Assembly: GCF_000004195.4 (NCBI RefSeq)
Contig: NC_030681.2
Span: forward strand, 26,612,982-26,676,981
Source of the DNA: Xenopus tropicalis
Lineage: Eukaryota > Chordata > Amphibia > Anura > Pipidae
DNA length: 64,000 bases
Direction of reading: 5' to 3'
Below are positions 56,895 through 64,000 of this stretch, in pieces. Made by a program: the position numbers and the translations under genes. Every line of letters starts with the position of its first letter. Positions within the stretch are counted from its first letter, which is position 1. The notes under the pieces were generated by a model, which saw nothing but the letters and a program-made list of their open reading frames with translations, did not search any database and was not told where the DNA came from.

Positions 56895-57096
56895 TATAGG
56901 TACCTGTGAGATGCCCCCCTGACGCTGCAGCCCTAGGCAAGAGCCCTTGGGTGCCTATATGATCAGTACAGCCCTTCCCACTTGAAATTAGTCTGAAGAT
57001 CTAAACCTAAAAGGTAACTAAAGCTCAGCAAGTAATTTGGCTAGAAATGCTAGAACCTGTTATAAGTGATGACTAAACCCAGTGTTTATACCTGCA

Positions 57097-57115
57097 TCCC
57101 CCCCCCCCCCCCCCC
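57097..57115. repeat. Poly(C) tract
   Basis: About 19 C in a row between TGCAT and ATTCAG. Confidence 0.95.
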
Positions 57116-57117
57116 AT

Positions 57118-57369
57118 TCAGTCGCAGCATCCTAGGAAATCTCTTATAGCGCCAGTATAGCCAGGCTGCCCACGTAGGTTTCCCATATAAGGAGCACCCA
57201 CCAGAGAGGGATATCCCTTTGCACCACCCCTTTGGCGAAAAGAAATCCGTGCTGCATTAGCCCAGAGCAAGGCACCCAGCCGCACCCCCACCCTCACATT
57301 GTACAGCCAATCTATCCCGCAGCTCATTAGTCGCAAAGAATCCATCTTGGAGCCGTTATACGGCAGCAT
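57118..57369 (-). other. Minus-strand open frame at the CpG-rich block, possible first exon
   Basis: Starts at 57369 (ACAATGCTGCCG), with a second, better-placed start CCAAGATGGAT at 57345. Reads MDSLRLMSCGIDWLYNVRVG and on to a stop at 57118. It sits in CpG-rich DNA about 200 bases from the plus-strand promoter candidate, as a divergent gene would. A CTCTG/GTGGGT donor-like site lies at 57202. I do not recognise the protein, and GC-rich DNA yields open frames by chance. Confidence 0.25.
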
Positions 57370-57508
57370 TGTCAGGGAGGGGGCGATGCGCGAAAATCAA
57401 GGCGCATATATTAAAATGCGAAGGATTGCAGCACTGTAAGGCAGACGATGACTCAAGCTCCCCCAGCCCGATCCCTCCGCCCCATGATAGATGTCTATTA
57501 AAAGCTGC

Positions 57509-57516
57509 TGACGTCA
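57509..57516. promoter_or_regulatory. Perfect cAMP response element TGACGTCA
   Basis: Full palindromic CRE in a CpG-rich block, 10 bases upstream of a YY1-type GCCATCTT and about 10 downstream of a TATA-like TATTAAAAG. CREB/ATF binding is the known role of such a site. Occupancy is inferred only. Confidence 0.6.
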
Positions 57517-57534
57517 AGAAGGACGGCCATCTTT

Positions 57535-57669
57535 GATGAGGGCAGAGCTCAGTTCCATTGAAGAAGACGACTTGAGGAGGTCAGGAACGGTGGTTCTTAC
57601 CTCCCTGCAAATACTGCCTTCAAATAAGGTTGTAGAGTAGCCTTAGAGTCTGGTTACGCCCTACTCACG
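57535..57669 (+). other. Candidate non-coding first exon with 34-residue upstream frame
   Basis: Transcription would start near the initiator-like CTCAGTTCC (57548) or slightly upstream. The segment ends at CTCACG/GTAAGA, a good splice donor with GT at 57670-57671. An ATG at 57536 opens a 34-codon frame (MRAELSSIEEDDLRRSG...) that stops at 57640, before the donor. If the exon is real, this frame would be an upstream open frame, or the start of the protein under a different donor. I cannot name the gene. Confidence 0.35.
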
Positions 57670-58110
57670 GTAAGACTACCACTGCTTGTCGCTTCTACGT
57701 TTTCCTATTGCATTACTATTTATCCAACCTTTAGCCCAAGATTGCGATTGTTGTATGTGTCTACAAATCAGGTCTGGGGCTGTCAGTCGAATGGAAGGCG
57801 GCGTTTTTTTTTTTGTTATTTTTAATCTCGCTTTTGAACAAATTTATTTTCGTGTTGCACAGGCTGCAAGGGATTTAATCATCCTTGGCGTTTGTCGCAA
57901 GGAAATCGGGCTTTTCCGCGTCCCTTTGGGCACAGCGCTCGGCTCTGTAGGAATAGACGTGAGAGCAGCCCCATAGACTGTGCTTGTGGGCGGTTTCAGC
58001 ACCGCAGCTCGGCGGACAGCGCTCTACTGCAGAGTGAGTGCAGCAAAAACGCCCGCTCCCTGCCGCAGCGTCTGGCACCGACACGCTGTACTGTAGGGAA
58101 GGGATTTACT

Positions 58111-61100
58111 CGCCTCCAGCCTATACCTTACCCCACAGCAGATTTGTGGGCTTCTGGCTGCGATTATTATGATCAGATAGTGCCAGGGGCACTGCTAACA
58201 TTAGCTGCCATACTTTATAGAATGTATACGCGTTCCTGACCTCCAACAAGGTGTAGTTAGATACTGGATAGATGGGTACATGCTAGATAGATAGATCAAT
58301 GACAGATAGATATAGTGTATATGTATCTGATATGTCCAAACAGCTGTTGTTGAACTACAACTTACTCTGAAACTCCCAACAGCCTTGTAACTTCACAACA
58401 GCATGTTGGGGGCATAGGTTGCATATCTCATGTGTGGGATATAAAGGTGTGCAGTGTATGTTCGCATGTTTCATATTAAATTCATATGTAAAGGTATATA
58501 TTTTTATATGAAGAGCTTAGAACTTCAAAGACTAATGGGGGGGTGGGAATGGTGACACGTCCAGACAGTTCTGCGTACTTGCGTCAAAAGGCAGGCTTTG
58601 AAGCTGTTAGATTTACGTGCAGGGGCATTAGTAATTACTGCTGGTTTTGTTACCCACTAGAGAGAAAGCGAGGGGGAGGGGATCTGCATTCTAGCTGAAG
58701 AAGGGAGGGAGGCAGGGCACTGCTAGACTTACATCCCTAGTGGCAGAGGAACACATTCAGGGCTGCTGGAATTGTTTGTAGAGCTGCTTCACCTTTACAC
58801 AGACATTGTAGCTGCTCAGATGGGCGGCAGGGGACTTCTACAGGCAAAACTAACCTGCGCCCTAAGAGAATATTTATCAGAAGCAATTGCACTGCAGTTA
58901 TTAGCTTGTTTGTGTCTTATACCCATCTCATTTCACTGATAAATAAGATATGTATTACTTGGTCACATGATCAGTGATCAATCAATGCATCTGACAGTGA
59001 AACCCAGTAATGATCTATTTTGCAGCAGATTGCCACCTGTCCCTGATAGTAATATTATAGCAAATGGTGCAGTTTCATCATGCAAAGCGATGTGTTGTGG
59101 AATGACTGTAAAACAGAGAGACCCCACCCCAATGCACCTTTTCAGCCAGCTCCCAAGGACTGAGTTGGGCACTGCTGTAGCACAGACCATGGCAGCACGT
59201 AGCAAGGGAAAAATACAAATAATGTTGGATTTGGTTGAACTGCTATTACAGTACATTTGGATATCTGGTTACGGGTATCTTGCATTGCAAGAACAAAACT
59301 CCTAGATTGGTCTATATCTCGTGTTCTATCAGGATAAAGGCTATTACAATGACATTTGTATACCTGTTAAAAGTGTATATATACTGTATATTTAATTCTA
59401 TGCTCTTCACTTGTTTTATTAACACCTCTGTACTGCAGGTTTGTTTAGACTGTCGGATATTCATTTGCTGATAAATACAGCTGAATACGTTAATGTTAGT
59501 GAGTTGAGTAGAACGTAGCTGTAGCATAATCATATAAATTATTGACCTGTAAATGAAGTATATTACAATAGATTCTCCCATTCCACTCATTAATCAAAGG
59601 GCGCTCATGTGTTTACATACATAAAACATGATGCAAAGGAAACAGATGGCATTTGTGTACATGGAAGTCCCTTTAATGTAGAGGTTATTCAGAATCAGAA
59701 TTTGGAATTGGATTTTTGATGCATCTCTGGAGATTGCGAGGCAGGCTGCATTTCTTTTTTTTTTTTTACAACGCAGGAAATGCGTACTGAGGAAAACAGA
59801 TAGAGGTGCTATATCAGGGGATTACTGTGGATGAGTCCTCTTGTTCAGATCAGTAGGCCAACAACCTGTACAATATCCTGCTTTGAGACTGTCTGGCTAA
59901 ATAAATGAAGTGACAAATGTGGCATAAACCTCTCCTAATGTCATATAGTGATCTGTATAATATATCATTTGACTATGAGACAGAGCCTTTTACATTCATT
60001 AATTTGCCCTATTATCATAGGCACATTTTGGTTAATGCAGGATATAAAGTAATACGTATACATTTGTGTATAATGATTGTTATAGTGCTTCTTATTAATG
60101 TAAGCAACTGAAACCCCAGTCCCTCTTTTGCAAACTGCGTCACTGGAACAGCTATTTACAAAAAAACAGGCCTATTGATTCATGGATTCTTGTATTGCAG
60201 TATAGTATGGCAGCGCTCCTTTAATACAGCATTGCAGTGAATTTTTGAGCACTGTAACTAATTTTTAATAGTCGGAAAAGTAATGGCTGTTATTTCGCAC
60301 ATAACCACGTTCATGTAATTGGTACATTATTATATGCATTGCCTTTTAGTAATAGAGCTAGGGAAGCAAAGTCAACACAAACCGACAACATTGCATTCAC
60401 CAACACACTTTATTTGTCCAGGTGTGATTAATTGTTCAAGTCAGAAGGCAAACAATGAAATCCGAATATTACAATTGTCCTGGTTTCATCAATAGCCTTG
60501 TGCACACACACTTTTCATAAACAGCGTATCATTTCTCTATCAGATATTTATCTGAAGATTCTGCAGGCAATACCTACATTTACCTGTACAGTCTTAAATG
60601 GCACAATTTTATATAATAGGTTTTATGTGGACTTTATCTTTTACTATAAAAAGTGCCTTCCTTTTGTTATAACATAGATTCTCTCACATTTTGACAATCA
60701 AGCTCTGAAAGTGATCCTTGCAGGCAGCCGATTCCAGAATTTACCCTACAGTAGGAACTCTAGTGGCACTAGAAGTTACCCAACATCATTAACTATTTAG
60801 GACCCTCCCATTCCAGAACCTTTTGGATTTGGAAGATAGTGTATCAGCCAGGGCCACCACCATGGCCTCTTATACATATATACTGTATATTCATTCTTTT
60901 CAAATTATGCAGCAATAAGGTGGGTTGTAGATTTTGCCCAAGAAGAACAAAAAATCATCCCTTAGTTAAAAAATAGGAGCCACTGAGTGGGTTGTACCCA
61001 ATGCCCTCAGCGGTAATCAGCAACATACAGATCGGTGTTTGGTCTGACTGTGTGAGCCAGGAAATTACCCCTGAGATACCAAAACATAAGGTTTCTATGC

Positions 61101-61424
61101 TGTTGGATTACTTGTGGAGATTTAATTGCTGCTTGTATTCCATCCCACTGAGTGTTCTTTCATTCATTACGCTGGGCTATATTTAGCCTATGGTCTGTTC
61201 GGTGGTACTAGTTCATATGAATTACCTGCCCCCTACAGGCAATGACAGGTCTCTTGCTTTGTATCTAATGGCATTAACAACACTAAACCAATAAAAGAAA
61301 TCTTATAAAAGAGAAATCCAATAGGTTGTCTCCAATAGCCAACATGTAAATCTTTTAACAAAACACAATATTACAGTCCCATTAAAATATCAATTTTTTT
61401 ACATTTTTATGGAATAATTGTGTT
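58111..61424. other. No exon identified; about 3.3 kb of AT-rich, repeat-poor sequence
   Basis: If the promoter is real, this would be first-intron sequence. The 112-codon frame at 58967-59305 has no motif and overlaps a 92-codon minus frame. Short GATA words near 58260-58310 and a T-run at 59755-59768 are the only low-complexity features. No recognised transposon, unusual for this window. Confidence 0.35.
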
Positions 61425-61935
61425 ATGTTTCCACAGAAAGATGATACTGAAAGGGTACAGGGAGGGGTATGGTCTTGGGAAAGAGCCACTAGTAGACTCA
61501 AAACGCTAGTAAATCAGATCCCAGGAGTGCCAAAAAGATTTTCACACTTAACAGTTAATGGGGGCTATCACAGGACCCTATTCTTTTTTGCAGTGGGTAA
61601 TGTGAGAAAAGGTGTGCTACAAAAATGCTACAAAAAAGACTGATTAAGACAATAAAATATATAAATCAGTGATTCCCGAACTATGTCTCTGTGGGGGCGG
61701 CTTGGAGCAGTTGTTTCTTCCTGAAGGTCTCACAATAAAAGAAAAAGTTGAAGAGAGAGTGCTTGAACTATCACCTTACATAATCATTCTTTATCATGGT
61801 GAGTTGGACAAACACCATGCTTGCACTTTGACCTTTGGCTCAGATGGATTGCCTCTATCTGGATCAGTCATACTGTGCCTCCAATTACAGGGTTGGTGGA
61901 GAGGACAAGTGAGATACGGAAGCAAATGCCAGTGA
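61425..61935 (+). other. Two consecutive unidentified plus-strand frames
   Basis: TGTTATGTTTCCACAG at 61418-61433 is acceptor-like and precedes a frame reading KDDTERVQGGVWSWERATSR ... KGVLQKCYKKD and a stop at about 61643, with AATAAA shortly after. A second frame follows (61669-61935: GLEQLFLPEGLTIKEKVEER...). I recognise neither. 61671-61690 (CAGTGATTCCCGAACTATG) resembles a hAT terminus, so the second may lie in an element. Confidence 0.2.
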
Positions 61936-62229
61936 CGAATATTTATATGTCCAAAATATTCATTTAATTACTTTCATTACTGCATTTAAGTTTGAATCAG
62001 AAAGTTAATGAACAATTACTGAGAAATGCCACATTTGAAGGGCAAACGACTGACCTTTCTGAGCTGGTAATAGAATATTAATATATCTTTATACTGACCT
62101 TTCAATGGCACTACATTATAGGGCATCTTGTAAGACTTTGGCAAAACCTGCCATCTATTGAGACGTAAAAGAGCAGTGACAGCAACATTTCTTAACCTTT
62201 ATCTCAGGGGACACAAGTATATTCGGAGA

Positions 62230-62615
62230 ATAAAGCCGGCCATACACACACCGATAAAATCGTATGATATGCTACTCCGAATTATTGTCCCAATCATTTT
62301 CATACCATGGCGATCGGTAGTTAAGTCGATCGAACAGGTTAGAAGATATTGATCGGATAACGATAAAATCTGCACACATAATGATAACGATATAATTGGG
62401 GAACCCACAATGTATTTCCAGGACATAACTTTTGTACGATTGGTGTCTGCCAATTATTTCATGTTCAGAACATCATCCGATTTGTTATTTTTAGGGCTTT
62501 AGTCTACAATTTCAGTCTGAATGTTAATTTAAGTTCATTGGGTTTGAGCGTACAATCGATATCAGAACGTTTGTAGGAAGAAGACTAAAATCTAAAGTTT
62601 ATGCCCAGCTTTAGC
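62230..62615. mobile_element. GGCCATACACACACCGAT-type MITE, AT-rich copy
   Basis: Left ATAAAGCCGGCCATACACAC with ACCGATAAAATCGTATGAT, right AAGTTTATGCCCAGCTTTAGC, a decayed inverted end. It shares the left end with 40254-40584 but has lost most CpGs, as old copies do. Confidence 0.6.
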
Positions 62616-63117
62616 TTACTTTATGTACCCATTTTATACAGGGATTCTTAAACAATGGGACAGGGCCAGGAATTGGGTCCCCATGCTTTCTAGGCTGCAC
62701 CTCCATGATCCTCTTTAATACAGTGAAATGTCCTTCACCAATAGACAATAGTAGTTAAAAGGATATAAGTACTTACATCTCTATTGAAACATGGGTCATT
62801 ATGCGAATTCACAGATTTAATCTGGATACCAGATTTTTTTGGGGGGTGGAATAGGCTAATACATCCCTGCATTAGAGTAAACTGAAAATATTTGTGAAAG
62901 TGCATGTTTACTACCTTGATAAAAATGAATATAGACTATAAATCATTTTGTTGTGTTAATTAACATTATCCTTAACCTTATCACACTATGCAGGACCTGG
63001 CTGGGGTAGATAACAGGCTCTGAATGTTAAAAATACAAACAAAATGGCTTCCTCTTGTCCACTGAAAAAACACCAATGCCTATTTCATTGGAAGTTCTTT
63101 ATTAAATTCTCATTCTA
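62616..63117. other. No gene seen
   Basis: AT-rich sequence without recognised features. Confidence 0.3.
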
Positions 63118-63441
63118 TACAGGTATGGGATCCCTTATCCGGAAACCCGTTATCTAGAAAGTTTCCAAATTACAGAATGGCCATCTCCCATAGACTCCAT
63201 TATAAGCATTCTAATTTTTAAAAATGATTTCCTTTTTCTCTGTAATAATAAAACCGTACCTTGTACTTGATCCCAACTAAGATATAATTAATACCTATTG
63301 GGGGCAGAACAATCCTATTGGGTTTATTTAATGTTTAAATTTTTAGCAGACTTAAGTTATGGAGATCCAAACTACGGAAAGATCCCTTATCTGGAAAACT
63401 CCCGGTTCCGAGCATTCTGGATAATAGGTCCCATACCTGTA
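63118..63441 (-). mobile_element. TACAGGTATGGGATCC-type MITE, short form, well preserved
   Basis: TACAGGTATGGGATCCCTTA to GGTCCCATACCTGTA, 324 bases, with one TTGATCCCAACTAAGATA and one AACAATCCTATTGGG block. Same orientation as the 25.4-kb copy. A good reference for the unexpanded state. Confidence 0.92.
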
Positions 63442-64000
63442 TTTGTACTTTTTCTTTTTTAAACCCAGCGTTTACCAACCCTTTTTGTGCATGGAAAGAT
63501 TGCCATTGTTAGGGAGGATTCAGTGACTTGTTTAGGCAGAAGGGGGAACAATATGAAGTACAGGGGGTAATTCTATTGATAGAATTGATTTGTCCTTATC
63601 TGTGTCAGCATAAGAAAGTAAAAAAACTGCACAGAATCAATAAATGGTCTACAATGGTCTTGTAACAGCTGCCACAAAAGTTGTGAGTCATTTAACTGAT
63701 GGTTGGGACAGGGTTCCAAGGCTTTTTTTTTTTACTTCCTTTGCCTAATTGGAAAAGCACAAACCACAGATGGGTACTTTTCACAAATGCATTTTAGCTG
63801 TAATTAGTTACTTAGTTGCTGAATAGAAGTGGCCTGTATTGGTTTTTTTGAAACAGAAAGGCCCATTCCTTATATTACATTGGTGCTAAATGACTGAGGT
63901 TGAAGACTCTATCTTCCATCAATACAAGTATAATCTATGTTGTTGATTTGACATGTTAGGTTTTTCAAATATTCTGGCACCTAGGTGTAGGTATATTTCA
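63442..64000. other. No gene seen to the window end
   Basis: AT-rich, with T-runs at 63723-63732. No recognised repeat or coding signal. Confidence 0.3.

Larger units (their letters stand above)
57117..58110 (+). promoter_or_regulatory. CpG-rich promoter-like block
   Basis: CpG dinucleotides are frequent here (for example GATGCGCGAAAATCAAGGCGC, GCAGCTCGGCGGACAGCGC, AAAAACGCCCGCTCCCTGCCG) while most non-transposon sequence in the window is CpG-poor. No repeat family accounts for it. Within it lie TATTAAAAG at about 57497, a perfect CRE TGACGTCA at 57509-57516 and GCCATCTTTG, a YY1-type motif, at 57526-57535. This combination fits a vertebrate promoter. Confidence 0.55.

Noticed and set aside
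57097..57115. Telomere-like or recombination signal at the poly(C) tract
   Set aside because: A plain homopolymer, with others at 44060 and 56650; no periodic G-rich repeat.

Overview
This is a stretch of frog genome, almost certainly Xenopus. I cannot decide between X. tropicalis and X. laevis from the sequence. The evidence is the repeat population: TTAA-flanked Kolobok/T2-type elements (TTAAAGGRR ends), many copies of a palindromic MITE beginning TACAGGTATGGGATCC, palindromic elements beginning AGGGCTCTGGCACA and GGTGGCCATACACG, V-domain tRNA-derived SINEs, and small hAT elements with 8-bp target duplications. There are no bacterial-type operons, and I recognise no complete protein-coding host gene. 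Nearly all open frames in the window are chance frames in AT-rich DNA, microsatellites or transposons.

Layout: 1-5.6 kb holds transposon fragments, a 550-bp GATA microsatellite and a Kolobok element. 7.0-11.7 kb is a decayed minus-strand LINE of Tx1/L1 type carrying four younger insertions: a hAT with a perfect duplication, a palindromic MITE with an internal 113-bp tandem array, a GGGCGAA-type element and a T2 MITE. The same MITE family recurs at 11.7, 13.6, 25.4, 26.9, 29.3, 29.8, 50.0 and 63.1 kb. Three copies (8.0, 11.7 and 25.4 kb) contain arrays of about 4, 5 and 8 units. 35.9-37.2 kb is the 3' end of a CR1-like LINE whose 3' UTR has grown a 34-bp minisatellite with a 204-bp higher-order repeat. 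Two more minisatellites follow: a 28-bp array of about 50 units at 45.0-46.4 kb and a 79-82-bp array of about 12 units at 48.2-49.1 kb.

The best candidate for host gene structure is a CpG-rich block at 57.1-58.1 kb. It has a TATA-like box, a perfect CRE, a YY1-type motif and a GTAAG splice donor on the plus strand, which together look like a promoter with a non-coding first exon. Minus-strand open frames at 57.1-57.4 and 55.1-56.1 kb could belong to a divergent gene, but I cannot identify the proteins and confidence is low.

The main themes worth following are: (1) tandem repeats born inside transposons, with three unrelated element types showing this; (2) a 28-bp minisatellite in which about half the units carry a perfect steroid-receptor palindrome and which is stop-free in all three minus frames; (3) an 80-bp array in which one base decides whether a unit has a canonical G-quadruplex motif. 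No CRISPR array, prokaryotic-type system or intact functional RNA gene was found.
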